Below, piece after piece: positions 8,158-16,600 of a DNA stretch of 40,267 nt. Every line of letters begins with the position of its first letter. The stretch's first letter is position 1. The stretch comes from Agrobacterium albertimagni AOL15 (GTDB lineage: Bacteria > Pseudomonadota > Alphaproteobacteria > Rhizobiales > Rhizobiaceae). Both the position numbers and the translations under genes were made by a program. The notes under the pieces were generated by a model. It saw nothing but the letters and a program-made list of their open reading frames with translations, ran no database searches and had not been told where the DNA came from. The stretch is from NCBI RefSeq assembly GCF_000300855.1, contig NZ_ALJF01000020.1, positions 1 through 40,267 of the forward strand, in the 5' to 3' direction.

Positions 8158-9582
8158 ATGCTCAAGATTCGTGCCGCCGCACCACTCGCAATGCTCCTCC
8201 TTTCCGGCTGTGTCGTCGGCCCGAATCACGAGGCGCCGCAGACGGCTCTCCCCGTCAAGTTTTCCGAAGGCAGCGCACGCGCGTCGGCCGACGTGACATT
8301 GGCTCCGTGGTGGACCGCCTTCAACGATCGCCGTCTGAACGGTCTGGTTGAAACGGGCCTCGGCCAGAACCTCGATGTGCTGCAAGCGATTGAGCGCATC
8401 ACCTCCGCGGAAGCTAATTTTGAAGCGGCCGACTCGGCTGCATTTCCGCAGCTGAACGTCTCGGCCGACCATCAGGTCTCGAGGACCAGTGGCACTGGCG
8501 CGCTGGTTAGCCGTGACAGCGACACCACCAATACGACGAGCGGCACGCTCGGCGTGTCCTGGCTGATCGATCTCTTCGGCCAGTATCGCCGCTCCAAGGA
8601 AAGCGCGAAAGCGACCCTCGATGCTGCCTATGCCAGCGCCGACGTTGCTCGCCTGACGTTCCTCTCCAGCGTGGTCTCGGCCTATGTCGATGCACGTTAC
8701 TACCAGGAACGCATCGCGATCGCCCGCAAGAACCTGTCCTCGCGTCGGGAAACTCTGGAACTGACCCGACTGCAGCTCGAGGCCGGCGCAGCTTCGCGTC
8801 TCGATGTTGTCCAGTCCGAGGGTCTGGTGAATTCGACGCTCGCGGAAATTCCGGCGCTTGAGATCTCCTTCCGCCAGTCGGTGCATCGCATCTCGCTGCT
8901 GCTCGGCCTGCCGGCAACCAGCCTGCTTGCCGACCTTCAGAAGGGTGCATCACAGCCATACGCCCGTCGCGGCGTGAATGCCGGCGTTCCGGCGGACCTG
9001 ATCCGCAACCGCCCGGACATTCGCGCAGCCGAGCGTAATCTCGCTGCAGCCACCGCCGAAATCGGCGTTGCGGAAGCAGCACTTTATCCGTCGATCACCC
9101 TCAGCGGCTCGATTTCGCCGACTCTGGTCGCCACATCTGCGGCGAGCGGTAGCGCAACATCATGGGGTTTCGGTCCGAGCCTCAACCTGCCGATCTTTGA
9201 TGCCGGCGCACGCCGAGCCAATATCAAGGCACGTGAAGCGGCGGCCCGCGAAGCCTATCTCGCCTGGAAGCAGACGGTCTTGAGCGCCGTTTCCGAAGTC
9301 GAGAACGCACTGGTCGCAGTCAGCCGCACCCGCCAGACGGTCTCGGCCCTGACATCTACCGTTCGCTCCTACGAGGAAGCCCTCTCGCTCGCCACAGCGA
9401 GCTACCGTGACGGCGCCTCCTCGCTGCTCGACGTCCTCGATGCCCAGCGCAACGTTGCCAGCGCCCAGGCCAATCTGGCCCAGGCCGTACAGCAGTTGGC
9501 AAATGGCTATGTCGCCCTCAACGTGGCGATCGGCGGCGGCTATGCATGGGACGGACCAAAGGCGGTCGTCGCCAGCAGGTAA
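8158..9582 (+). CDS. Outer-membrane efflux lipoprotein (NodT/OprM family)
   Basis: Third part of the tripartite pump: a trimeric outer-membrane channel. The ATG at 8158 follows AGGA at a good distance and gives 474 residues with a lipoprotein signal ending LLSGC (Cys at residue 18) followed by VVGPNHEAP, the standard N-terminus of NodT-type factors. Two outer-membrane-efflux repeats follow, with Ala/Glu/Arg-rich helices and the repeated motifs LGLPA and DLIRNRPDIRAAERNL, the latter highly diagnostic. The C-terminus LDAQRNVASAQANLAQA is also typical. An intrinsic terminator ends the operon. An upstream frame extension to 8095 would bury the signal peptide and is rejected. Confidence 0.95.
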   Translation: MLKIRAAAPLAMLLLSGCVVGPNHEAPQTALPVKFSEGSARASADVTLAPWWTAFNDRRLNGLVETGLGQNLDVLQAIERITSAEANFEAADSAAFPQLNVSADHQVSRTSGTGALVSRDSDTTNTTSGTLGVSWLIDLFGQYRRSKESAKATLDAAYASADVARLTFLSSVVSAYVDARYYQERIAIARKNLSSRRETLELTRLQLEAGAASRLDVVQSEGLVNSTLAEIPALEISFRQSVHRISLLLGLPATSLLADLQKGASQPYARRGVNAGVPADLIRNRPDIRAAERNLAAATAEIGVAEAALYPSITLSGSISPTLVATSAASGSATSWGFGPSLNLPIFDAGARRANIKAREAAAREAYLAWKQTVLSAVSEVENALVAVSRTRQTVSALTSTVRSYEEALSLATASYRDGASSLLDVLDAQRNVASAQANLAQAVQQLANGYVALNVAIGGGYAWDGPKAVVASR

Positions 9583-9605
9583 GAGCCTCCGGCAAACACA
9601 CGAAG

Positions 9606-9638
9606 CCCGGCACCGGAAACGGTCGCCGGGTTTTTCTT
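9606..9638 (+). terminator. Intrinsic terminator of the efflux operon
   Basis: The stem CCCGGCACCG pairs with CGGTCGCCGGG (one bulged C) around a GAAA tetraloop, followed by TTTTTCTTT. It starts 23 bases past the outer-membrane factor stop and also lies just beyond the stop of the convergent regulator gene. Confidence 0.9.
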
Positions 9639-9647
9639 TGCCCGGCC

Positions 9648-10466
9648 TCAGAAGGTCGCGGGCGTGTTGATCCAGATGAGGACTGTCTCGCCACTCGAGA
9701 TGTTGCGCCAGGAATGCGGCCTGCGGCTTTCGAAGTAAAAGCTGTCGCCGGCATGAAGCTCGAAGAACTGGTCGCCGTCGAGGATGATCTCGAGGCTTCC
9801 GGAGAGCATGTGAATGAACTCCTCGCCCTCGTGCTGATAGGCACCCTCGCTCGACGCGCCCGGGGCAAGCTGGAAGCGGTTGCATTCCATCAGGTTGCGC
9901 CCCTCCGCCAGAACCTGGACGGCAACACCGGACGAGGTGGTCGGCCATGACGACCACTTGCCATCACGGATCAGGCTTTCGCCGCCCCTGCCCTCTTCCT
10001 GACCACTGAGCGACGCGAGTGTCGTGCCGAGATGCTGGGCGACTTCATGCAGAGCGGTGAAGGACAGCCCTTGCGAGGTCCGCTCGAAGGTCGAAAGCTG
10101 TGACACCGAAACGCCGGTTGCCTGGGCGACGGTTTCGAGCGTCTTGCCCGCTTCCCGTCTGAGGCGCCGCATTCGCGTGCCCGCTCTAATGTCGGAAGCG
10201 TCATCCTCGGTTTCGACGCCCTCTTCGTCGACATCAGGAGAAAACTCCCGCAGCGTCTCTCGGATTGCTGCCGGATTGAGTCCCTTCTCCGTGCGCAGCC
10301 AGGCGATCCGTTTCAGCCGATCTACCAGCGCCCGATCATAGACGCGCTGGCCCGTCGGTGTCCGGATCGGCTGGATCAGGTCCTGGCTTTCCCAGAGGCG
10401 AAGTGTCGATGGCGACACCCCCGCCATGCGCGCTGCCTCCGCAATCTTGAACCGGATATCGTCCAC
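9648..10466 (-). CDS. Three-domain regulator: MerR HTH, XRE HTH, cupin
   Basis: Predicted regulator of the divergent gabT-gabD genes. The protein (272 residues from GTG 10466) has a MerR-type winged helix at its start (FKIAEAARMAGVSPSTLRLW, then PIRTPTGQRVYD), an acidic linker, a second, XRE-type helix-turn-helix in the middle (RRLRREAGKTLETVAQATGV then SVSQLSTFER), and a C-terminal cupin from about residue 190 with HEGEEF and a later His as likely metal or ligand residues. XRE-cupin regulators such as PuuR respond to small amines and acids; adding a MerR domain in front is unusual. The GTG is preferred because GAGGG lies just upstream; a TTG at 10481 has no ribosome site. GABA, succinate semialdehyde or an imine are plausible effectors, by context only. 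Confidence 0.85.
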   Translation of the reverse strand: MDDIRFKIAEAARMAGVSPSTLRLWESQDLIQPIRTPTGQRVYDRALVDRLKRIAWLRTEKGLNPAAIRETLREFSPDVDEEGVETEDDASDIRAGTRMRRLRREAGKTLETVAQATGVSVSQLSTFERTSQGLSFTALHEVAQHLGTTLASLSGQEEGRGGESLIRDGKWSSWPTTSSGVAVQVLAEGRNLMECNRFQLAPGASSEGAYQHEGEEFIHMLSGSLEIILDGDQFFELHAGDSFYFESRRPHSWRNISSGETVLIWINTPATF

Positions 10467-10612
10467 GCTGCCCTCAATCAAATGTCGCAGTCATGCGTGA
10501 TAATGCCGATAAGGCATATTGCAAGTCTACAGAAAAAATGTAGGAAATATTTCACCGCGCGATTGCAGCCCTCTGCAACGCCGCTGGCAACCCTTCGCAC
10601 AGGACGAAAACG
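10467..10612. promoter_or_regulatory. Divergent promoter region of the regulator and gabT
   Basis: This 146-base region holds two small palindromes: ATGCC-GATAA-GGCAT (10503-10517) and CTACA-GAAAAAA-TGTAG (10527-10543), the second inside an A/T-rich block that suits a promoter core. Each could bind one of the two DNA-binding domains of the adjacent regulator. gabT has an AGGACG ribosome site before its ATG. Confidence 0.5.
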
Positions 10613-11893
10613 ATGAAGAACGCCGAAATCTCAGCTCGCAAGAATGACGCCATCTCCCGCGGCGTCGGCATGACCACGCAGATCTATGCCGACAAGGCTG
10701 AGAATTCGGAGATCTGGGATGTCGAGGGCCGACGCTACATCGATTTTGCCGGCGGCATCGCTGTTCTCAACACCGGCCATCGCCATCCGAAGGTCGTCGA
10801 AGCCGTGAAGGCCCAGCTCGACCGCTTCACCCACACCTGCCACCAGGTCGTGCCCTATGAGAACTACGTCGCGCTCGCCGAACGCCTGAACAAAATGGTG
10901 CCCGGCAATTTCGAGAAGAAGACGATCTTCGCGACCACAGGCGCCGAAGCGGTCGAGAACGCCATCAAGATCGCCCGTTGCGCCACAGGCCGCTCTGCCG
11001 TCATCGCGTTTACCGGCGGCTTCCACGGCCGTACCTTCCTCGGCATGGCGCTGACCGGCAAGGTCGTGCCCTACAAGGTCGGCTTCGGCCCGATGATGGG
11101 CGACGTCTTCCATGTGCCCTTCCCGCTCGAGATGCATGGCATCGACGTCGACACCTCGCTCGACGTTCTCGACAAGCTGTTCAAGGCCGACGTCGATCCG
11201 AAGCGCGTTGCAGCCATCATCGTCGAACCGGTCCAGGGCGAAGGCGGCTTCTATGACGTCCCGCGTCCGCTGATGAAGGCGCTCCGCGAGATCTGCGATG
11301 AACACGGCATTCTCCTCGTCGCCGACGAAGTCCAGACCGGCTTTGCCCGTACCGGCAAGATGTTTGCCATGCAGCACTACGATGTGGCTCCAGACCTGAC
11401 GACGATGGCCAAGAGCCTTGCTGGTGGCTTCCCGCTTTCCGCCGTCACCGGCCGCGCGGAACTGATGGATGCGCCCGGCCCCGGTGGTCTCGGCGGCACC
11501 TATGCCGGCAATCCGCTTGCAATCGCCGCCGCTCATGCGGTGCTCGACGTGATCGAAGAAGAACAGCTCTGCGACCGTGCCAACCAGCTTGGCAACCGCC
11601 TGAAACAGCGCCTCGAAGCTTTGCGGACAGACATTCCGCAGATCATGGATATCCGTGGCCTCGGCTTCATGAACGCCGTTGAATTCAAGGTGCCGGGAAC
11701 AGACAAGCCGAATGCGGATTTCACCAATGCGGTGCGTCTGAAGGCGCTGGACAAGGGCCTGATCCTTCTGACCTGCGGCGTCTACAGCAACGTCATCCGC
11801 TTCCTCGCCCCGATCACCATTCAGGACGAGGTCTTCAACGAGGCACTCGATCTGATCGAAGCCTCGATCCGCGAAGTCGCAGCAGGAGCCTGA
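10613..11893 (+). CDS. gabT: 4-aminobutyrate aminotransferase
   Basis: Transfers the amino group of GABA to 2-oxoglutarate, giving succinate semialdehyde and glutamate, in the cytoplasm. The 426-residue length is normal. Class III PLP features are present: TTGAEAVENA (residues 108-117, phosphate binding), FHGRT near 138, the DEVQTGFARTG block with the cofactor-contacting Asp at 238, and the Schiff-base Lys267 in TMAKSLAGGFP. It closely matches GabT of proteobacteria. gabD starts 3 bases past its stop, so the two enzymes are made together, which strengthens the GABA assignment over other omega-aminotransferases. Confidence 0.95.
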   Translation: MKNAEISARKNDAISRGVGMTTQIYADKAENSEIWDVEGRRYIDFAGGIAVLNTGHRHPKVVEAVKAQLDRFTHTCHQVVPYENYVALAERLNKMVPGNFEKKTIFATTGAEAVENAIKIARCATGRSAVIAFTGGFHGRTFLGMALTGKVVPYKVGFGPMMGDVFHVPFPLEMHGIDVDTSLDVLDKLFKADVDPKRVAAIIVEPVQGEGGFYDVPRPLMKALREICDEHGILLVADEVQTGFARTGKMFAMQHYDVAPDLTTMAKSLAGGFPLSAVTGRAELMDAPGPGGLGGTYAGNPLAIAAAHAVLDVIEEEQLCDRANQLGNRLKQRLEALRTDIPQIMDIRGLGFMNAVEFKVPGTDKPNADFTNAVRLKALDKGLILLTCGVYSNVIRFLAPITIQDEVFNEALDLIEASIREVAAGA

Positions 11894-11896
11894 GGC

Positions 11897-13381
11897 ATGA
11901 CCATTTCGAAAATTCTGACCGACAAGCTGAAGGACCCGACACTGGCGACCGACAAGTCGCTGGTCGGCAATGACTGGCTGGCGGCAAGCCAGTCGGGCAA
12001 GACGTTCGAAGTCACAAATCCGGCCACCGGCGAAGTCATTGCCGTGCTACCTGACGTGAACAGGGCCGAAGTCACCAAGGCCATCGATGCCGCTCATGCG
12101 GCGCAGAAGGCCTGGGCAAAGAAGACCGGCAAGGAACGTGCGGCCATTCTGCGCAAGCTGAACGATCTGATGGTCGCCAATGCCGATGATCTTGCCACCA
12201 TCCTGACGATGGAAATGGGCAAGCCCTGGCCCGAAGCCCGCGGCGAGATCCTCTACGGCGCATCTTACGTCGAGTGGTTCGCCGAAGAAGCCAAGCGTGT
12301 CTATGGCGACACGATCCCGGGCCACCAGGCAGACAAGCGGATCATGGTCATCAAGCAGCCGATTGGCGTCGTCGGCGCCATCACGCCGTGGAACTTCCCC
12401 AACGCCATGCTCGCCCGCAAGGTCGCACCGGCACTCGCCGTTGGCTGCGCGATGGTCTCGAAGCCTGCCGCCCAGACCCCGCTCTCGGCCTTGGCACTTG
12501 CCATCCTCGCCGAGCGCGCCGGTCTGCCGGCCGGTCTGTTTTCGGTGCTGACCTCCACCGACGCAGCCATGGTCGGCCAGGAATTCTGCGCCAATGACAA
12601 GGTCCGCAAACTGACCTTCACTGGCTCTACCAATGTCGGTCGCATTTTGATGCGCCAAGGTGCCGACCAGATCATGAAGCTCGGCCTCGAACTCGGCGGC
12701 AACGCCCCCTTCATCGTCTTTGATGACGCGGATCTCGATGCTGCCGTCGAAGGCGCCATGATCTCTAAATACCGCAATGCCGGCCAGACCTGCGTCTGCG
12801 CCAACCGCCTTTATGTCCAGTCGGGCATCTACGACGCCTTTGCCAAGAAGCTGGCTGAGAAGGTCGGGCAGTTGAAGGTCGGCGATGGCTTCGCTGATGG
12901 CATCACCACGGGACCTTTGATCGACGCCAAGGCGGTCGAGAAGGTCAAGGAGCATGTGGCGGACGCCGTCTCCAAGGGTGCCAAAGTGGCCCTCGGTGGC
13001 AAGCCGTCCTCCGCCGGCGACCTATTCTTCGAACCGACGATCCTGACCGGCGTCACCACCGCCATGAAGGTCGCGACTGAAGAGACCTTCGGCCCGGTTG
13101 CACCGCTCTTCAAGTTCGAGACGGAAAAAGATGTGATCGAGCTCGCCAACGCCACGGAATTTGGCCTCGCTTCCTATTTCTACTCGAAGGACATCGCCAA
13201 GATCTTCCGGGTCGCGGAAGCGCTCGAATACGGCATGGTCGGCGTCAACACCGGCCTCATCTCGACGGAAGTGGCGCCGTTTGGCGGCATCAAGCAGTCG
13301 GGCCTGGGCCGCGAAGGCTCGAAATACGGCATCGATGACTATACCGAGATCAAGTATATCTGCCTCGGCGGCATCGCTTGA
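11897..13381 (+). CDS. gabD: Succinate-semialdehyde dehydrogenase (NAD(P)+)
   Basis: Oxidises succinate semialdehyde to succinate, which enters the TCA cycle. The protein has 494 residues with the aldehyde dehydrogenase fold: the WNFPNAMLARK motif near 165-175, FTGSTNVGR near 241-249, the general base Glu266 in LELGGNAPF, and the nucleophile Cys299 in NAGQTCVCANR. The extra Cys two residues later is the pair described as a redox switch in GabD enzymes. It follows gabT by 3 bases and ends at a strong terminator, so gabTD is a two-gene operon divergent from its likely regulator. Confidence 0.96.
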   Translation: MTISKILTDKLKDPTLATDKSLVGNDWLAASQSGKTFEVTNPATGEVIAVLPDVNRAEVTKAIDAAHAAQKAWAKKTGKERAAILRKLNDLMVANADDLATILTMEMGKPWPEARGEILYGASYVEWFAEEAKRVYGDTIPGHQADKRIMVIKQPIGVVGAITPWNFPNAMLARKVAPALAVGCAMVSKPAAQTPLSALALAILAERAGLPAGLFSVLTSTDAAMVGQEFCANDKVRKLTFTGSTNVGRILMRQGADQIMKLGLELGGNAPFIVFDDADLDAAVEGAMISKYRNAGQTCVCANRLYVQSGIYDAFAKKLAEKVGQLKVGDGFADGITTGPLIDAKAVEKVKEHVADAVSKGAKVALGGKPSSAGDLFFEPTILTGVTTAMKVATEETFGPVAPLFKFETEKDVIELANATEFGLASYFYSKDIAKIFRVAEALEYGMVGVNTGLISTEVAPFGGIKQSGLGREGSKYGIDDYTEIKYICLGGIA

Positions 13382-13390
13382 ACCATCTGA

Positions 13391-13416
13391 AATCCCCGGC
13401 ACTGCCGGGGATTTTC
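13391..13416. terminator. Terminator shared by convergent gabD and the LysR gene
   Basis: A 10-bp perfect stem (13391-13400 with 13404-13413) and 3-base loop, followed on the plus strand by a TTTT tract. The T tract overlaps the stop codon of the convergent LysR gene, and the stem has A/T on both sides, so it can serve both transcripts. Confidence 0.85.
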
Positions 13417-14341
13417 ATTTGATGTCCCCGGACTGGAATATCCGTTCAGCCACAGTTCGCCCGAGACCGGCGAGCGCCTCGAAATGGTTCCCGCGCGCCG
13501 ATGACCGTCGCCAGAAGAAGCCGATATCGCGAATCCCCTGCCAGTCTTCGATCGTCAGCAGTTTGATTCCATCCTCCTTGCCGAACTCCGAGCGGACATA
13601 GAGTTCCGGAAACAGGGACAGTCCCATTTCGATGGAGACCATCTGACGGATCGCGTCGAGGCTCGATCCTTCGTATTCTTCGGCAAGAACGGCACCGGAC
13701 ATGTCTGCCAGCCGTCGCACCTCATCCATCAGACGATGCCCCGGGCCGAGCGTCAGCAGCTTCTCGCCTCTCAGCTCCTGTGAGGTAATGGTATCGAATG
13801 CGGCCAGCCGATGGGCTTTGGGCACGCCCAGCAGGATGCGCTCCCGGCATATCTGGAAAGACACAAGGCCCTCTTCGTTGGAAGGCAGCGGTCCAAGCCC
13901 GCACTCTGTCTCGCCCTGCAGCACGGCCCTCTCCAACTGGCGGGGCCTGTCTTCCCGGATATAGACCTTCAGCTCAGGATAGGTCTGATGAAGCGGCGGC
14001 AGAAGATAGGGCATGAAATAGGGCCCGAAGGACGGTGCGACACCCAACCGGATCGCCCCTCCCAGATTGGCCTTCGATCCCATGGCAAGCGCCCTGATCT
14101 CGTCAAGCCCATTGAGAATGACCTTCGCCGCCGCAATGATCTCGGCGCCGACAGGCGTCGGCATCACCTGACCGGGCATCCGGTCGATGAGCATCACGCC
14201 GAGCTGTTTCTCCAGCAGCGACACCTGCACGGAAAGAGTTGGTTGGGAGACATTGCACCTCTTGGCCGCCTCGCCGAAATGCCCGGTTTCGCCAAGCATG
14301 ACCAGATATTCCAACTGCCGATGACTGGGACGAAATGGCAT
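13415..14341 (-). CDS. OxyR-like LysR-family regulator lacking the redox cysteines
   Basis: The 308-residue protein has the LysR winged helix-turn-helix at 6-64 (LEYLVMLGETGHFGEAAKRC, then VSQPTLSVQVSLLEKQLG) and a periplasmic-binding-type effector domain. Its overall match is to OxyR, the hydrogen peroxide sensor. In E. coli OxyR the two sensing cysteines are Cys199 and Cys208 in GHCL...GFC. Here the aligned block reads GHRLMDEVRRLA, giving Arg203 and Ala212. The remaining cysteines (29, 147, 165) are elsewhere. It may therefore sense another signal, or act through Cys147/165. A rhizobial symbiosis regulator such as LsrB is an alternative relative. The OxyR-pattern site next to the start suggests autoregulation. 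Confidence 0.85.
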   Translation of the reverse strand: MPFRPSHRQLEYLVMLGETGHFGEAAKRCNVSQPTLSVQVSLLEKQLGVMLIDRMPGQVMPTPVGAEIIAAAKVILNGLDEIRALAMGSKANLGGAIRLGVAPSFGPYFMPYLLPPLHQTYPELKVYIREDRPRQLERAVLQGETECGLGPLPSNEEGLVSFQICRERILLGVPKAHRLAAFDTITSQELRGEKLLTLGPGHRLMDEVRRLADMSGAVLAEEYEGSSLDAIRQMVSIEMGLSLFPELYVRSEFGKEDGIKLLTIEDWQGIRDIGFFWRRSSARGNHFEALAGLGRTVAERIFQSGDIK

Positions 14342-14351
14342 ATGGACCTCG

Positions 14352-14388
14352 ATAGATAGGAGCTATCGAAATCATACAATCAATGAAT
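14352..14388. promoter_or_regulatory. OxyR-pattern binding site
   Basis: The tetramers ATAG (14352-14355), CTAT (14363-14366), ATAC (14374-14377) and GAAT (14385-14388) are separated by exactly 7 bases each. The known OxyR motif is ATAG-N7-CTAT-N7-ATAG-N7-CTAT. The first pair is perfect and extends to TCGATAG/CTATCGA; the third matches 3 of 4, the fourth is weak. It sits 10 bases upstream of the LysR start codon and could also affect the divergent DUF465 gene. Confidence 0.6.
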
Positions 14389-14441
14389 TGGAATAATCAA
14401 TGCGGGAAGTGCATCTTGTCTGCGTACGGAAGGAGACACCC

Positions 14442-14672
14442 ATGAAGCAACTGCTGAAAGCCTTGAGAGCCCGCCACTCGATCGTCGCCGCCAAGATCGA
14501 TGAGGAACAGCGTCGTCCGCAACCGGACGGCATCCGGGTCCGCGCCTTGAAGAAGATCAAGCTGCGCTTGAAGGAACAGATCATGTTGCTGGAACGGGGC
14601 GAGGCCATGAAGGCCGCAGCCGTCCGATCCAAGGCGTCGAGCTTCGGCACCCCTCTTCTCGCCGGACGCTGA
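14442..14672 (+). CDS. DUF465/YdcH-family small protein
   Basis: A 76-residue basic helical protein that matches the DUF465 (YdcH) family: LKALRARHSIVAAKIDEEQ, then PDGIRVRALKKIKLRLKEQI, the paired-helix pattern of that family. These proteins are thought to be small cytoplasmic coiled-coil proteins; their function is unknown. The ATG at 14442 follows AAGGAGA at the right spacing. A longer frame from 14400 lacks a ribosome site. It is divergent from the OxyR-like gene, so the two share the control region. Confidence 0.85.
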   Translation: MKQLLKALRARHSIVAAKIDEEQRRPQPDGIRVRALKKIKLRLKEQIMLLERGEAMKAAAVRSKASSFGTPLLAGR

Positions 14673-14673
14673 G

Positions 14674-14746
14674 CACACCTGCGCGCCGTGATGGCGCAGG
14701 CGTGACCGGGGAGAACGGCCGGCGGGGCACCCTGCGCCCCGCCGGC
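14674..14746. other. Two tandem GC hairpins downstream of the DUF465 gene
   Basis: The first hairpin (14674-14684 with 14694-14704) has an 11-position stem with one mismatch. The second (14718-14728 with 14736-14746) is a perfect 11-bp GC stem with a 7-base loop. Neither has a T tract on the plus strand, so they are not classic terminators, but they may protect or end the DUF465 transcript. Confidence 0.55.
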
Positions 14747-14772
14747 AATCAGGGGAACCACGAATTGAAACG

Positions 14773-14801
14773 AAAAAACCCGGCGTGATCCACGCCGGGT
14801 T
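14773..14801 (-). terminator. Intrinsic terminator of efp
   Basis: An 11-bp perfect stem (14777-14787 with 14791-14801) and 3-base loop. Read on the minus strand it is followed by six T residues (the A run at 14773-14778 of the plus strand). It begins 25 bases past the efp stop. Confidence 0.9.
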
Positions 14802-14825
14802 TCGCATGTAAGCCGATATGAGCGC

Positions 14826-15395
14826 TCAGTTCTTGGCGCGCTCGACGTAGGAATTGTCTTCGGTCGCGATGACGACACGGACGCCGGCATCGATATGCGG
14901 CGGCACCATCGTACGGATACCGTTCGACAGGATCGCCGGCTTGTAAGACGACGACGCCGTCTGGCCCTTGACGACCGGCTCGGTCTCGACGATCTCGAGC
15001 GTCACATGACGCGGCAACTGCAGAGCCAACGCAATGCCTTCATGCATCGAAAGAATGCAAACCATGCCTTCCTGCAGATAGGCCTTCTGATCACCCATCG
15101 TCTCGACGTCTACCACGACCTGGTCATAGTTTTCCGGGTTCATGAAGTGGAAGCCTTCGCCGTCCTCGTAGAGGAACTGGTGGTTCACGTCTTCAACGAA
15201 AGCGCGCTCTACCTGTTCCGTCGTGCGCCAGCGCTCAGAAACCTTCACGCCATCAACGATGCGGCGCATGTTGACCTGCGTTACTGGCGTGCCCTTGCCG
15301 GGGTGGAAGTTTTCGGCAGTGAGCACGACATAAAGCTTGCCGTCGACATCGATAACATTGCCCTTGCGGACGGAAGAGGCGATAACCTTGACCAT
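14826..15395 (-). CDS. efp: Translation elongation factor P
   Basis: EF-P binds between the P and E sites of stalled ribosomes and helps form Pro-Pro peptide bonds. The product from ATG 15395 is 189 residues, the normal length, with AAGGA seven bases upstream. The modified residue is Lys34 in FHPGKGTP, and the three domains (KOW-like N-terminal, two OB folds, ending SNGIRTMVPPHIDAGVRVVI) are complete. Lys rather than Arg at position 34, together with epmA and epmB next door, indicates beta-lysylation rather than rhamnosylation. A longer upstream frame to 15632 is not supported. Confidence 0.97.
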   Translation of the reverse strand: MVKVIASSVRKGNVIDVDGKLYVVLTAENFHPGKGTPVTQVNMRRIVDGVKVSERWRTTEQVERAFVEDVNHQFLYEDGEGFHFMNPENYDQVVVDVETMGDQKAYLQEGMVCILSMHEGIALALQLPRHVTLEIVETEPVVKGQTASSSYKPAILSNGIRTMVPPHIDAGVRVVIATEDNSYVERAKN

Positions 15396-15532
15396 TGGAA
15401 TTCCTTGTATCTGCGTGAGACCCGTCGTAAAGGACGGCCGTCCCTGCTGACGTCTTCGAATTTCTCGGGCGGGACTAACCCAAATCCGGCAAAATAGCCA
15501 GCCCGTGTTGAGAGAAGGATCGAGAATCCGGA

Positions 15533-16600
15533 ATGTCTGACCGCAGCCGTTCAGCCTCTGCGTGGTGGACATCGTCGGCACATGCTGATCGACGGCCATT
15601 CCTGATTGGGCGCAACCGGATCCAGGCGGCATTTCGCGCTTGCTTCGCCGAACAGGACTTCGTCGAGGTCGACACAGCGACCCTGCAGGTATCCCCCGGC
15701 AATGAAGCCCATCTGCATGCCTTTCAGACCGAAGCGATCGGTCATGATGGCTCTGCTGTGCCGCTCTACCTGCACACCTCGCCGGAATTCGCCTGCAAGA
15801 AACTGCTCGCCGCCGGCGAGACCCGTATCGTCTGCTTCGCGCATGTCTATCGAAACCGTGAGCGAGGACCGCTGCACCACCCGGAATTCACCATGCTGGA
15901 ATGGTACCGGGTCGGCGAGGGTTACGAGCAACTGATGCGCGACTGCGTCGATCTGATTGCCTTGGCCGCACGCACGGTCGGAACGCGGCAATTCGCATTC
16001 GCCGGCAAGCTCGTAGACCCGTTCGCCGAGCCAGAGCGGATCTCTGTTGCGGACGCCTTCGCGCAACACGCGGGCATCGATCTATTGGCCACGATCGGAA
16101 CGGATGGAACGACGGATCGCAATGCACTGGCCGGCCAACTCGCGGACGCCGGCATTCGCACGGCAGATGACGACACTTGGGCCGACCTGTTCAGCAGAGT
16201 CATTGTCGAGAAGGTGGAACCCAGGCTCGGCAACGGCCGCGTCACCATTCTCGATCGCTACCCGGTGGCAGAAGCAGCGCTCGCCCGCCCGTGCCCCGAT
16301 GATCCCCGCGTCGCGGAACGCTTCGAGGTCTATGCCTGTGGCGTCGAACTCGCCAATGCCTTCGGCGAGCTGACGGACCCTGCCGAACAGCGCCGGCGCT
16401 TCGAAGCCGAAATGGTCGAGAAGAACCGCGTCTATGGGGAGACCTATCCCCTCGATGAGGACTTCCTCGAAGCCCTCGCAGACATGCCGGACGCATCGGG
16501 CATCGCGCTCGGCTTTGACCGTCTGGTGATGCTGGCAACGGGCGCGCTGAGGATCGACCAGGTGATCTGGGCGCCGGTGGCGGAGACGCATTTTGGCTGA
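15533..16600 (+). CDS. epmA: EF-P-lysine ligase (lysyl-tRNA-synthetase-like)
   Basis: Also called GenX/PoxA/YjeA. It activates beta-lysine as an adenylate and attaches it to Lys34 of EF-P. The 355-residue protein has only the class II synthetase catalytic core and no tRNA anticodon-binding domain, which separates it from LysRS. Class II motifs are visible: motif 2 CFAHVYRNRERGPLHHPEFTMLEWYR (residues 102-127 region) and motif 3 SGIALGFDRLVMLATGA near 322-338. It is divergent from efp with a 137-base shared region, and its last 8 bases overlap epmB, so the two modification genes are translationally coupled. Confidence 0.95.
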   Translation: MSDRSRSASAWWTSSAHADRRPFLIGRNRIQAAFRACFAEQDFVEVDTATLQVSPGNEAHLHAFQTEAIGHDGSAVPLYLHTSPEFACKKLLAAGETRIVCFAHVYRNRERGPLHHPEFTMLEWYRVGEGYEQLMRDCVDLIALAARTVGTRQFAFAGKLVDPFAEPERISVADAFAQHAGIDLLATIGTDGTTDRNALAGQLADAGIRTADDDTWADLFSRVIVEKVEPRLGNGRVTILDRYPVAEAALARPCPDDPRVAERFEVYACGVELANAFGELTDPAEQRRRFEAEMVEKNRVYGETYPLDEDFLEALADMPDASGIALGFDRLVMLATGALRIDQVIWAPVAETHFG

